DNA of 64,000 nucleotides from the NCBI RefSeq assembly GCF_023499255.1, contig NZ_CP092183.1:1991501-2055500 (forward strand), given 5' to 3'. A program made the translations under genes and the position numbers. The stretch is from Couchioplanes caeruleus (GTDB lineage Bacteria > Actinomycetota > Actinomycetes > Mycobacteriales > Micromonosporaceae). Under the pieces are notes generated by a model. It saw only the letters and a program-made list of their open reading frames with translations, did not search any database and was not told where the DNA came from. Positions 32,871 to 41,001 of this stretch are shown piece by piece; within the stretch, counting starts at the first letter, position 1; each line of letters starts with the position of its first letter.

Positions 32871-34271
32871 ATGTCCCCGACGAGACGAACCCTGATCCGC
32901 ACCGCGCTGACCGCCGGTGCCGCCGTACCCCTGCTGAGCGCGTGCGTGACCGGCGGGAGCGACGACGACGACCCGGCGGCCGGCAACACCGGTGCCAAGA
33001 GCGCCGACAACCCGCTGGGCGTCAAGGCCGACGCCCCGCTCGAGGTCGTCATCTTCAAGGGCGGGTACGGCGACGACTACGCCAAGCACGCCGAGACGCT
33101 GTACACGCAGAAGTACGCCGGCGCGAAAATCGACCACAAGGGACTGCAGAAGGTCGGGGTGGCGCTGCAGCCGCGGTTCGTCGCGAACACGCCGCCGGAC
33201 GTCGTGGACAACACGGGCGCCGACCGGCTCGACATCGCCGTGCTCGTGGGCGCCAAGCAGGTCTCGGACCTGACCACGCTGCTCGACGCCCCGGCGTTCG
33301 ACGACCCGTCCAAGAAGCTGCGGGACACCTTGCTGCCCGGCGTCGTGGACGACGGCACGTTCGACAAGGTGCCGCGGACGCTCAACTTCACGTACACGGT
33401 GTGGGGGCTCTGGTACTCGAAGAAGCTGTTCGCGGCCAAGGGCTGGGCGTACCCGAAGACCTGGGACGACATGCTGGCGCTGTGCGCGACCATCAAGGCC
33501 GCCGGCGTCGCGCCCTGGACCTACCAGGGCAAGTACCCGGAGTACATCAACGACCCGCTGCTGTCGATGGCCGCGAAGACCGGCGGGCTCGAGCTGGTGA
33601 AGGCCGTCGACAACCTGGAACCGAACGCGTGGAAGGCGCCCGGGCTGGTCAGTGCGGCCGAGGCGTTCGCCGAGCTGGCCGCGAAGGGCTACATCATGGC
33701 CGGCTCCGAGGCGCTGTCGCACACCGAGGCGCAGGCCGCCTGGTGCCAGGGCAAGGCCGCGTTCATCCCGTGCGGGTCGTGGCTGGAGAGCGAGCAGAAG
33801 GGCGTCACCCCGGACGGCTTCGACATGGTCATGGGCCCGGTGCCGTCGCGGACCGCGTCGGATCAGCTCAAGCAGACCGCCGTGCAGGCCGCGAGCAGCG
33901 AGTCGTTCCTGGTCCCGGCCAAGGCGAAGAATCCGGCCGGCGGCATGGAGTACCTGCGGATCCTGTTCTCGAAGCAGTCGGCGAAGGCCTTCGCCCAGTC
34001 CGCCGGCACCCTGCCCGCGGTGGCCGGCGCCACCGACGGGCTGACGCTGAGCAGCGGGCTCTCCTCGGTCCGCGACGCGGTGCAGACCGCGGGGCCGGAG
34101 ACGTTCACCTACCGGTTCCGCACGTGGTACGCCCCGCTCGCCAAGGCGGTGGACGACGCCACGGGCGAACTGGTGAACAAGCGCATCACCGCGGCGCAGT
34201 GGTCGGACCGCATCCAGAAGGCGGCCGACGGCATCGCCAAGGACTCGTCCGTGCAGAAGTACACGCGCTGA
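32871..34271 (+). CDS. ngcE: NgcE-like N-acetylglucosamine/chitobiose-binding lipoprotein
   Basis: 466 residues. N-terminus has a twin-Arg SPTRRTLIRTALTAG and a lipobox LLSAC (Cys at about 25), so probably Tat-exported and lipid-anchored. Mature protein fits the carbohydrate-binding family 1 pattern, with sequence features of NgcE: PLEVVIFKGGYGDDYAKHAE, RTLNFTYTVWGLWYSKKLF, AWCQGKAAFIPCGSWLESE. NgcEFG of Streptomyces imports GlcNAc and chitobiose. GAAAGG precedes the ATG. No ATPase gene is in the cluster; a shared MsiK-type ATPase elsewhere is expected. Confidence 0.88.
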   Translation: MSPTRRTLIRTALTAGAAVPLLSACVTGGSDDDDPAAGNTGAKSADNPLGVKADAPLEVVIFKGGYGDDYAKHAETLYTQKYAGAKIDHKGLQKVGVALQPRFVANTPPDVVDNTGADRLDIAVLVGAKQVSDLTTLLDAPAFDDPSKKLRDTLLPGVVDDGTFDKVPRTLNFTYTVWGLWYSKKLFAAKGWAYPKTWDDMLALCATIKAAGVAPWTYQGKYPEYINDPLLSMAAKTGGLELVKAVDNLEPNAWKAPGLVSAAEAFAELAAKGYIMAGSEALSHTEAQAAWCQGKAAFIPCGSWLESEQKGVTPDGFDMVMGPVPSRTASDQLKQTAVQAASSESFLVPAKAKNPAGGMEYLRILFSKQSAKAFAQSAGTLPAVAGATDGLTLSSGLSSVRDAVQTAGPETFTYRFRTWYAPLAKAVDDATGELVNKRITAAQWSDRIQKAADGIAKDSSVQKYTR

Positions 34272-35179
34272 TGAGGTACGGCCGGTGGCGGTTCCTCGCC
34301 GGGGCGCTGATCCCCGCGCTGGTCCTGCACGTCGTCTTCGTGCTGTCGCCGTACGCGCAGGCCTTCTACCTGTCGCTCACGGACTGGACCGGCGTGGCCG
34401 GCGAGGCGCACTTCGTCGGGGCGGACAACTACCGCCGCCTCGCCGGGGACTCGCTCTTCGTGGACGCGGTGCGCAACAACGCGCTGCTGCTCGTCGTGGT
34501 CCCGCTCGTCACGATCGCCATCGGCCTGTTCCTCGCCAGCATGCTCCACCTCGGCGGCCGGGGCGGCCGGCGGGCGGTGGCCGGCTCGGGTGCGTACCAG
34601 ATCATCTATTTCTTCCCGCAGTTGCTCTCGCTCGTCGTGGTGGCGGTGCTGTGGGGCTTCGTCTACAACCCGAACACGGGCCTGCTCAACGGGGCGCTGC
34701 GGGCGCTGGGGCTGGGCGGGATGGCGGCCTCCTGGCTGGCGTCGCCGTCGCTGGCCCTGCCGGCCGTGATGGCGGTGCTGGTCTGGTCGTCGGTCGGGTT
34801 CTACGTCGTGTTGTTCAGCGCGGCCATCGACGGCATCCCGGTCGAGCTGTTCGAGGCGGCGGTCCTGGACGGCGCCGGCGGCTGGGCCACGTTCCGCAAC
34901 GTGACGCTGCCGCTGGTCCGCGACACCGTGCAGGTCGCCTTCGTCTACCTGGGCATCGCGGCGCTGGACGCGTTCGCCGTGGTCCAGGTGATGACGGTGG
35001 GACCGGGAGGGCCCGACGGCGCCACGGAGGTCATCGGGCTCTCCCTCTACCGCAACGCCTTCCAGTACGGGAAGTTCGGCTACGCGTCGGCCATGGGGGT
35101 CGCGTTGTTCTTCGCCACGCTGACCCTCGCGGTGTTCGCCCTGCGCGGCGGCCGGCGGTCCACAGTGGAGGTGTCGTGA
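34271..35179 (+). CDS. ngcF: sugar ABC transporter permease (NgcF-like)
   Basis: 302 residues with six predicted membrane segments. The EAA loop reads PVELFEAAVLDGAGGWATFRNVTLPLV. ATG at 34271 shares one base with the stop of the binding protein gene, so they are translationally coupled. Belongs to the binding-protein-dependent transport MalF-type permeases. Confidence 0.92.
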   Translation: MRYGRWRFLAGALIPALVLHVVFVLSPYAQAFYLSLTDWTGVAGEAHFVGADNYRRLAGDSLFVDAVRNNALLLVVVPLVTIAIGLFLASMLHLGGRGGRRAVAGSGAYQIIYFFPQLLSLVVVAVLWGFVYNPNTGLLNGALRALGLGGMAASWLASPSLALPAVMAVLVWSSVGFYVVLFSAAIDGIPVELFEAAVLDGAGGWATFRNVTLPLVRDTVQVAFVYLGIAALDAFAVVQVMTVGPGGPDGATEVIGLSLYRNAFQYGKFGYASAMGVALFFATLTLAVFALRGGRRSTVEVS

Positions 35180-36078
35180 CGCTCTCGGTCTCACCACCCC
35201 GATCCCCGCAGTCGCCGCCCGCCCCCGCGCGGGGTGACCGCCCGGCCCGTGCGCCGCGGTCGGTACGGACCCTCCCCGTGCACCTGGCTATGCTCGCGTG
35301 GAGCGTCGTCACCGCGCTGCCGCTGCTGTGGGCGGTGGTCAGCTCGTTCAAGACCGACGACGAGATCCTCAACCACCCGTGGTCGCTGCCGTCGACCCCG
35401 CAGCCGGGCAACTGGGCGCGGGCGTGGACCGAGGCGAGCATCGGCCGCTACTTCTTCAACAGCCTCATCGTCGTCGGCGGGGCGCTGGCCCTGACGATGC
35501 TGCTCGGCTCGCTGGTCGCGTACGCCCTGGCCCGCTACGAGTTCCGCGGCAACCGGATCATCTACTACACGTTCGTCGCGGCCATGTTCTTCCCGGTGTT
35601 CCTGGCCCTGGTGCCGCTGTTCTTCGTCGTGCAGCAGCTCGGGCTGCTGGGCACGTACCAGGGGCTGATCCTGGTGTACGCGGCGTACGCCGTGCCGTTC
35701 ACGGTGTTCTTCCTGCACGCGTTCTTCCGCAGCCTGCCGGCCGAGGTGGCGGAGGCGGCCTTCCTCGACGGCTGCTCACACGGCGCGGTGTTCTTCCGCG
35801 TCATGCTGCCGATGGCCCGGCCGGGCCTGGTGGCGGTCGGCATCTTCAATTTCCTCGGGCTCTGGAACCAGTACCTGCTGCCGCTGGTTCTCAACCCCGA
35901 CCCGGACCGGTACGTCCTGGCGCAGGGTCTGGCCGCCCTGTCGGTCAGCCAGGGCTACCGCAGCGACTGGAGTGGTCTGTTCGCCGGCCTGACGATCGCC
36001 ATGCTGCCGGTATTGATCGCCTATGTCGCCTTCCAGCGCCACATCCGAGCCGGAATGACCGCCGGCGCGGTCAAGTAG
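35176..36078 (+). CDS. ngcG: sugar ABC transporter permease (NgcG-like)
   Basis: 300 residues, six membrane segments after a Pro-rich cytoplasmic N-terminus of about 30 residues. The EAA loop is PAEVAEAAFLDGCSHGAVFFRVMLP, and VLAQGLAALSVSQGYRSDWS is the usual MalG-type C-terminal region. GTG start overlaps the ngcF stop by four bases. Partner of the upstream permease. Confidence 0.92.
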   Translation: MTLSVSPPRSPQSPPAPARGDRPARAPRSVRTLPVHLAMLAWSVVTALPLLWAVVSSFKTDDEILNHPWSLPSTPQPGNWARAWTEASIGRYFFNSLIVVGGALALTMLLGSLVAYALARYEFRGNRIIYYTFVAAMFFPVFLALVPLFFVVQQLGLLGTYQGLILVYAAYAVPFTVFFLHAFFRSLPAEVAEAAFLDGCSHGAVFFRVMLPMARPGLVAVGIFNFLGLWNQYLLPLVLNPDPDRYVLAQGLAALSVSQGYRSDWSGLFAGLTIAMLPVLIAYVAFQRHIRAGMTAGAVK

Positions 36079-36115
36079 GTCCATCCCCTTTCCCCCGAAC
36101 TGGAGGACCCCGCTC

Positions 36116-37318
36116 ATGTCCATCGACAGACGTAAATCAATGTCCGCGCTGGCCGCGGTCGCCGTGGTGGGCGCGTTCGGCGCCGCCGCGGTCCTCGCGA
36201 CCGCGACCAGCGCCTCCGCCGCCGACTGTGGCTACCTGTTCGACGACTTCGCGTACTCGTCGTCGAGCGACGCCAACCTGTCGGCGCACGGCTGGACCCC
36301 GCGCAGCTACGCCGGCGGTCCGGGCGTTCCCGGCGCCACCTGGTCGCCGAACAGCATCACGTTCCCCACCGCGGACGGCCAGAAGGTCATGCAGCTCACC
36401 GCCTCGACCGACGGCACCGGCGCCGGCACCAACCAGGCCGAGCTGTACAGCACGCAGAAGCGCTACCTCGAGGGCACGTACGCCAGCCGGGTCCGCTTCA
36501 CCGACACCCCGGTCAGCGGCAACGACGGCGACCACATCAACGAGACGTTCTTCACGATCAGCCCGCTCAACGGCGACCTCGACCCGACGTACAGCGAGCT
36601 GGACGTCTCGGAGTACCTGCCGAACGGGGGCTGGGGCGAGACCGGGCCGATCAACTACCAGACCACCTGGTACACGTACCGCAACGACCCGTGGTACGCC
36701 GACAACGTCCACTCCGAGCAGCGCAGCTCGCTCAACGGCTGGCACGACCTGGTGGTCACCGTCTCGGGCGGTCACGTCATCTACTACATCGACGGCGTGC
36801 AGGTCGGCGACCACTCGGGCAAGTACTACCCGCGCCAGACGATGACGATCAACTGGAACCTGTGGTTCATCGACACGGCGGCGCACACGGGTGGGCTGTC
36901 CACGTACATCCAGCAGGTCGACTGGGTGATGTTCGCCAAGAACCAGGCGCTGAGCCCGGCGCAGGTCAGCTCGCGCGCGGCCGGCTACCGGTCGTCGGGC
37001 ACGGCGTTCACGGACACCGTGGACTCGTCCGGCAGCGGATGCTCCACCACGCCGCCCACGAACCCGCCGTCGACGCCGACCACCCCGCCCTCGTCGCCCA
37101 GCACGCCGCCCCCGGCGGGAAACTGCTCGACCGCGCCCGAGTGGGCCTTCGGGACCGTCTACACCGCGGGCCAGACGGTCAGGCACGAGAAGAGCAAGTA
37201 CGGCGACCCGAGCGGCCCGGCCTCCGGTGAGGGCAAGCACCTGTGGCGCGCCCGGTACTGGACGCAGGGCTCGGAGCCCGGCTGGACGCAGCAGTGGGAG
37301 GACCTCGGCCGCTGCTAG
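36116..37318 (+). CDS. secreted GH16 glycoside hydrolase with C-terminal CBM5/12
   Basis: 400 residues. Signal peptide to about residue 36 (TSASA-A). GH16 beta-jelly-roll domain with catalytic E161-L-D163-V-S-E166 (motif ExDxxE, in YSELDVSEYLPN). A Pro/Thr linker (about 310-340) precedes a CBM5/12 chitin/cellulose-binding module (APEWAFGTVYTAGQTV, HLWRARYWTQGSEPG). Likely an endo-beta-glucanase or related enzyme acting on cell-wall polymer. It follows the NgcEFG-like importer by 37 bases, so the operon may couple polymer attack with amino-sugar uptake; GGAGG precedes the ATG. Confidence 0.9.
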   Translation: MSIDRRKSMSALAAVAVVGAFGAAAVLATATSASAADCGYLFDDFAYSSSSDANLSAHGWTPRSYAGGPGVPGATWSPNSITFPTADGQKVMQLTASTDGTGAGTNQAELYSTQKRYLEGTYASRVRFTDTPVSGNDGDHINETFFTISPLNGDLDPTYSELDVSEYLPNGGWGETGPINYQTTWYTYRNDPWYADNVHSEQRSSLNGWHDLVVTVSGGHVIYYIDGVQVGDHSGKYYPRQTMTINWNLWFIDTAAHTGGLSTYIQQVDWVMFAKNQALSPAQVSSRAAGYRSSGTAFTDTVDSSGSGCSTTPPTNPPSTPTTPPSSPSTPPPAGNCSTAPEWAFGTVYTAGQTVRHEKSKYGDPSGPASGEGKHLWRARYWTQGSEPGWTQQWEDLGRC

Positions 37319-37329
37319 TTCACCAGGCG

Positions 37330-37361
37330 CCGCGGCGGGTCACTCCGGTGATCCGCCGCGG
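37330..37361. terminator. bidirectional stem-loop between GH16 and the acyl-CoA synthetase
   Basis: CCGCGGCGGGTCAC and GTGATCCGCCGCGG form a 14-base stem with one G-T pair and a four-base loop. It overlaps the last codons of the minus-strand gene and lies just beyond the GH16 stop. Confidence 0.7.
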
Positions 37362-39049
37362 CCCGCGGTGTCGCGGAACTCGGTGGCCGGAGCGGCGTCC
37401 GGGGTGGCGTACTTGCGCTGCTCGGCCTCGCGCAGCTGGACCCGCCGGATCTTGCCGGAGATCGTCTTGGGCAGCTCGGTGAACTCGAGCCGGCGGATCC
37501 GCTGGTACGGCGACAGGTGCGCCCGGCAGTGCTCGAAGATCGACTGTGCCGTGGCCTCGTCGGCTGCCCACCCCTCGGCCAGCACCACGTACGCCTTGGG
37601 AACGTGCAGCCGCAGCGGGTCCGGCGAGGGCACGACGGCCGCCTCCACCACGGCCTCGTGCTCGATCAGCACGCTCTCCAGCTCGAACGGCGAGATCCGG
37701 TAGTCGGAGGCCTTGAAGACGTCGTCGGTACGCCCCACGTACGTGATGTAGCCGTCGGCGTCGCGGGAGCCGATGTCGCCGGTGTGGTAGTACCCGCCGG
37801 CCATGGCGTTGCCGGTGAGCTCCTCGTCGCCGTGGTAGCCGACCATCAGGCCCAGCGGCCGGGGATCCAGCTCGAGGCAGATCTCGCCCTCGTCGGCGGG
37901 CTCGCCGGTCAGCGGGTCGATCAGCGCCACCCGGTAGCCCGGCACCGGCCGGCCCATGGATCCCGGCCGGACCGGCTGGCCGGGCGTGTTGGCGATCTGC
38001 ACCGTGGTCTCGGTCTGGCCGAACCCGTCGCGGATGGTGACGCCCCAGGCCTTCTGCACCTGCTCGATGACCTCGGGGTTGAGCGGCTCGCCGGCGCCGA
38101 CCACCACGCGCGGCGCGGTGTCGAGCGCGCCGAGGTCGGACTGGATGAGCATGCGCCACACGGTCGGCGGCGCGCAGAAGCTCGTGACGCCGCACCGCTG
38201 CATCTGCTGCAGCAGCTTCGGCCCGTCGAAGCGCGAGTAGTTGTAGATGAAGACGCACGCCTGCGCGTTCCACGGCGCGAACACGTTGCTCCACGCGTGC
38301 TTGGCCCAGCCCGGCGACGAGATGTTCAGGTGTACGTCGCCCGGGCGCAGGCCGATCCAGTACATCGTCGAGATGTGACCCACCGGGTACGAGGTGTGCG
38401 TGTGCTCCACCAGCTTGGGGCGGGCCGTCGTACCGGACGTGAAGTAGAGCAGCAGGGTGTCGTCCGCCCTCGTCACGCCGTCGGGCTGGAAGTCGGCGCC
38501 GGCGGCGTACGCGTCGTGGAACGAGTGCCAGCCCTCGGCGGGCGCACCGACCGCGATGCGGGTGACCGCGTCGTCGACCTCGCCGAACCGGTCGGCCGCG
38601 GACGACAGCGCGATGACGTGCTGGGCGCCGCCCCGGCGCACCCGGTCACGGGCGTCCGCGGCACCGAGCAGCGGCGTCGCCGGGATGATGACCGCACCGA
38701 GCTTCATCATGGCCAGGATGGCGTCCCACAGCTCGACCTGATTGCCGAGCATGAGCACGACCCGGTCGCCGCGGCGCACCCCGCGGTCGCGGAGCCAGGT
38801 GGCCACCCGGTTGGACCGTTGCGCCATCTCGGCGAACGAGAACCGCTGCTCGGAGCCGTCCTCCTCGACGATCCACAGCGCCGGGGCGTCGTTGCCCTCG
38901 GCGATGACGTCGAACCAGTCGAGCGCCCAGTTGAACTCGGTCAGCCGTGGCCACGCGAAGCCCGCGCAGGCGCCCGCGTAGTCCTCGCGGTGCTCCAGCA
39001 GGAAGTCCCGGGCCGCACGGAACGCCGCCGTGCTCTCTGTCGCCGCCAT
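37340..39049 (-). CDS. AMP-binding acyl-CoA synthetase (acetyl/benzoate-CoA ligase-like)
   Basis: 569 residues from ATG 39049, chosen for the CTGGAG ribosome site and the family-typical MAATESTAAFRAARDFLLEH; an ATG at 39115 would add 22 poorly conserved residues. Adenylation motifs: LLYFTSGTTARPKLVEHTH, the DGFGQTETT core, GYYHTGDIGSRDADGYI, and the C-terminal catalytic K in LPKTISGKIRRVQLRE. The overall sequence (FNWALDWFDVIAEGNDAPAL) follows a group of actinobacterial aryl/medium-chain acyl-CoA ligases. It starts 63 bases after the phosphatidyltransferase gene on the same strand. Confidence 0.92.
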   Translation of the reverse strand: MAATESTAAFRAARDFLLEHREDYAGACAGFAWPRLTEFNWALDWFDVIAEGNDAPALWIVEEDGSEQRFSFAEMAQRSNRVATWLRDRGVRRGDRVVLMLGNQVELWDAILAMMKLGAVIIPATPLLGAADARDRVRRGGAQHVIALSSAADRFGEVDDAVTRIAVGAPAEGWHSFHDAYAAGADFQPDGVTRADDTLLLYFTSGTTARPKLVEHTHTSYPVGHISTMYWIGLRPGDVHLNISSPGWAKHAWSNVFAPWNAQACVFIYNYSRFDGPKLLQQMQRCGVTSFCAPPTVWRMLIQSDLGALDTAPRVVVGAGEPLNPEVIEQVQKAWGVTIRDGFGQTETTVQIANTPGQPVRPGSMGRPVPGYRVALIDPLTGEPADEGEICLELDPRPLGLMVGYHGDEELTGNAMAGGYYHTGDIGSRDADGYITYVGRTDDVFKASDYRISPFELESVLIEHEAVVEAAVVPSPDPLRLHVPKAYVVLAEGWAADEATAQSIFEHCRAHLSPYQRIRRLEFTELPKTISGKIRRVQLREAEQRKYATPDAAPATEFRDTAGRGGSPE

Positions 39050-39111
39050 GCGCTCCAGGCTGCTCCCGTGGCCCGCGGCCGCGCCACCCCCGGACGGGGG
39101 TGATGCGACCG

Positions 39112-39987
39112 TCATGGCTGCGTGGTGGCGCTCACCCGCTCTGGCTGCGTGGTCCGCGCCGGAGCCACCGCCGCGCTCACCGCGGCCGCCGCGTGCTCCT
39201 TGGCCAGGGCGACCGGGAACGCCCGGGTCGCCTGCCAGAGCCGCAGGATCAGCCACAGCTCGAAGCCGAGCAGGAGCGTGCCGGCCACGACCGACGTCGC
39301 GATCACCCAGCCGGTCAGCGGGCCGACGATGAACACGGCCATCTCGAACTCGATGCCGCTGACCAGGTGCGTCCGGATCCGGTGCGACAGCAGCAGCTGC
39401 CGCACGCGCGCGCGGGGGCCCTGCGGGATCACCCGGGCGCCGGGGTCGCCGGGGTCGGCGGGCGGGACCGGGCCGCGGGCCTCGGCGAGCTGGTCGCGCA
39501 TGCTCTGGCGGACCTTCGCCATCTGCTGCGAGTTCAGGTATCGGAACAGGTCCAGGAAGACCACGACGGCCAGGGTCCACAGGTACGCCGCCGAGCCGGT
39601 CCTCGCGTACTGGCCGCCGAAGAGCGCCAGCGCGCAGACGAAGACGCGGAGGCGGTCGAACACGAAGTCGAACCAGGCGCCGAAGAGCGAGCCCGTACCG
39701 TTCAGCCGGGCGATCTTGCCGTCCATGCAGTCGACGACGAAGCTCACGTGGAACAGCAGGGCACCCGCGACGAGCCACCACCGGTCCTGCATCGCGAAGC
39801 AGGCGGCCGCGCCCAGGCCCAGCAGCGTCGCCACGACGGTGAGCAGGTTCGGCGTGACCCGGCGGTACGGCGAGACGAGCCGGACCAGCCGGACCGCCAC
39901 GGGATCGACGAGCAGCACCGTCCACCACGCGTCGCGGTCCTTGTAGGTCTGCTCGCGGATCTCTCGCAGCGATGAGCGTCGCACCAT
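39112..39987 (-). CDS. CDP-alcohol phosphatidyltransferase
   Basis: 291 residues. The full family motif D86-x2-D89-G-x2-A-R94-x8-G103-x3-D107-x3-D111 is visible (DCMDGKIARLNGTGS, then GAWFDFVFD). Five to six membrane segments. It transfers a phosphatidyl group from CDP-diacylglycerol to an alcohol; the head group is unknown, but the sequence is not the PgsA or PIS standard length. Start ATG 39987 is preferred to the longer frame beginning at 40056. Upstream (40015-40040) is a T-rich patch that may hold its promoter. Confidence 0.88.
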   Translation of the reverse strand: MVRRSSLREIREQTYKDRDAWWTVLLVDPVAVRLVRLVSPYRRVTPNLLTVVATLLGLGAAACFAMQDRWWLVAGALLFHVSFVVDCMDGKIARLNGTGSLFGAWFDFVFDRLRVFVCALALFGGQYARTGSAAYLWTLAVVVFLDLFRYLNSQQMAKVRQSMRDQLAEARGPVPPADPGDPGARVIPQGPRARVRQLLLSHRIRTHLVSGIEFEMAVFIVGPLTGWVIATSVVAGTLLLGFELWLILRLWQATRAFPVALAKEHAAAAVSAAVAPARTTQPERVSATTQP

Positions 39988-40108
39988 AACCCCAATCAAC
40001 GCGACGAGGGGGGTCGCGGAAACTACTTTTGTCCTTTTTGTGACGCGGCTGTCCACCGTCGCGGAAATGCCACGTCACAAGAAGCGCCCTGCATAGTAGC
40101 GTCCTTTC

Positions 40109-40530
40109 ATGGCCGACCGTCGATATCCGCCGGTGGACCGTGCGGCGGCCTCGGACGTGCCCGCCGGCCCGGTGCCCACGGCGTCGACGGCCACCCCGCC
40201 CGGCGTCGACGGCCACCCCGCCCGGCGTCGCGGCGGACCCGCCGGCCGTCCACTACGACGACGAGGAACGCCCCGCCCGCACCCTCACCGGCAAGGTGGG
40301 CGCCGGGGTGACGGCGGTCGCGTTCGCCGTGGCCCTGCTGGGTCCGCGAGAACCTGGACGCGAACGTCGCCTGCGTGTTCACCAGGACGCTGTTCGAGAA
40401 CCATCCCCAGCTCGCCCGGGCCGACGCCGCCGGCAAGGAGATCAGCCTCGACAAGGCCCGCAGAACCGAACCGGTCACCCTGCACCGCGGCGCGGTCCAG
40501 GCCCTCGACGACCCGGGCGCCCCGAGGTAA
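40109..40530 (+). pseudogene. TRAP transporter remnant: 5' end of a DctM-type permease fused to 3' end of a TAXI binding protein
   Basis: Three frames must be joined. Frame A (from ATG 40109) reads MADRRYPPVDRAAASDVPAG; a 22-base tandem duplication (40181-40202, 40203-40224) shifts it; frame B then reads HYDDEERPARTLTGKVGAGV with a first membrane helix, as at the N-terminus of fused TRAP permeases; after about 40345 frame C reads FTRTLFENHPQLARADAAGK and ends at TAA 40530, like the C-terminus of TAXI-family TRAP solute receptors. The simplest history is a multi-kilobase deletion between the two genes of a TRAP operon. Family calls rest on short segments. Confidence 0.55.
40181..40224. repeat. 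22-base tandem duplication causing a frameshift in the TRAP remnant
   Basis: Two perfect copies of GCGTCGACGGCCACCCCG plus CCCG. Since 22 is not a multiple of three the duplication breaks the frame; removing one copy restores a continuous reading frame into the hydrophobic segment. Confidence 0.85.
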
Positions 40531-40538
40531 ATGCGTTG

Positions 40539-40560
40539 AGGGCGCCCGCCCGGGCGCCCT
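40539..40560 (+). terminator. stem-loop after the TRAP remnant
   Basis: AGGGCGCCC and GGGCGCCCT, nine-base perfect stem with a four-base loop, starting eight bases after the TAA. Confidence 0.7.
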
Positions 40561-40607
40561 AACGTAGGCCCCGTTCCGCACGGCAGCACGGACCGGAGGG
40601 AGTAGGC

Positions 40608-40682
40608 ATGCACGGCAGCACCGCGAAGCGATCGCGCACCCCGCGCACGCAACCCCCGGGACCGGCCCGGCGACGCGACTGA
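40608..40682 (+). CDS. 24-residue Arg-codon-rich small ORF, candidate leader peptide
   Basis: ATG with a near-perfect ribosome site (GGAGGG, 7-base spacing). The product has 24 residues starting MHGSTAKRSRTPRTQ and ending PARRRD. Six of its codons are Arg (CGA, CGC, CGC, CGG, CGA, CGC), three of them in tandem just before the last codon. Fifteen bases after the stop a strong intrinsic terminator begins (40698-40731). TAACGT at 40560-40565 could be a -10. The set of features looks like a translational attenuator, yet the regulated gene is not obvious; a tRNA-Arg follows 148 bases later. Protein homology unknown. Confidence 0.45.
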   Translation: MHGSTAKRSRTPRTQPPGPARRRD

Positions 40683-40697
40683 TCACCGCCTCGCCGC

Positions 40698-40731
40698 AAG
40701 CCGCCGCCCGGTTCGCCGCCGGCGGCTTTTT
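40698..40731 (+). terminator. strong intrinsic terminator/attenuator
   Basis: AAGCCGCCG and CGGCGGCTT form a nine-base stem followed directly by a T run (CTTTTTC). It is one of very few classical Rho-independent terminators with a U tract in this window. Confidence 0.85.
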
Positions 40732-40878
40732 CGTGGCCGGCGGCGTGCAAGAGGGTCGGTGGCCGGCGCGGGCCGGCTGCGGCGGGTACGACGACCGCCG
40801 GGCTCGCCGGCAGGGAACACTTGCGCTACCCCGCCAACGCGCAGGCTCACCGCCCTCGAGAAACCCCTACCGACCAAT

Positions 40879-40952
40879 GCCCCCATGGCGCAGCTGGACA
40901 GCGCGCGACGCTACGAACGTCGAGGCCGCAGGTTCGAATCCTGCTGGGGGTA
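40879..40952 (+). tRNA. tRNA-Arg(ACG)
   Basis: Cloverleaf: acceptor GCCCCCA/TGGGGGT, D stem GCGC/GCGC, anticodon stem CGACG/CGTCG with loop CTACGAA (anticodon ACG, read as ICG for CGU/CGC/CGA), T stem GCAGG/CCTGC with loop TTCGAAT, discriminator A, no encoded CCA. The first pair is G1-U72, which is unusual, so a slightly degenerate or recombined copy is possible. The antisense frame shows the classic false protein signature GFEPAASTFVASRAV seen wherever this tRNA is translated backwards. Confidence 0.85.
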
Positions 40953-41001
40953 CGGGATCGTTGTCGCGTACATGTCGTCCACCCGAGGATGAGGAGGCGC
41001 C

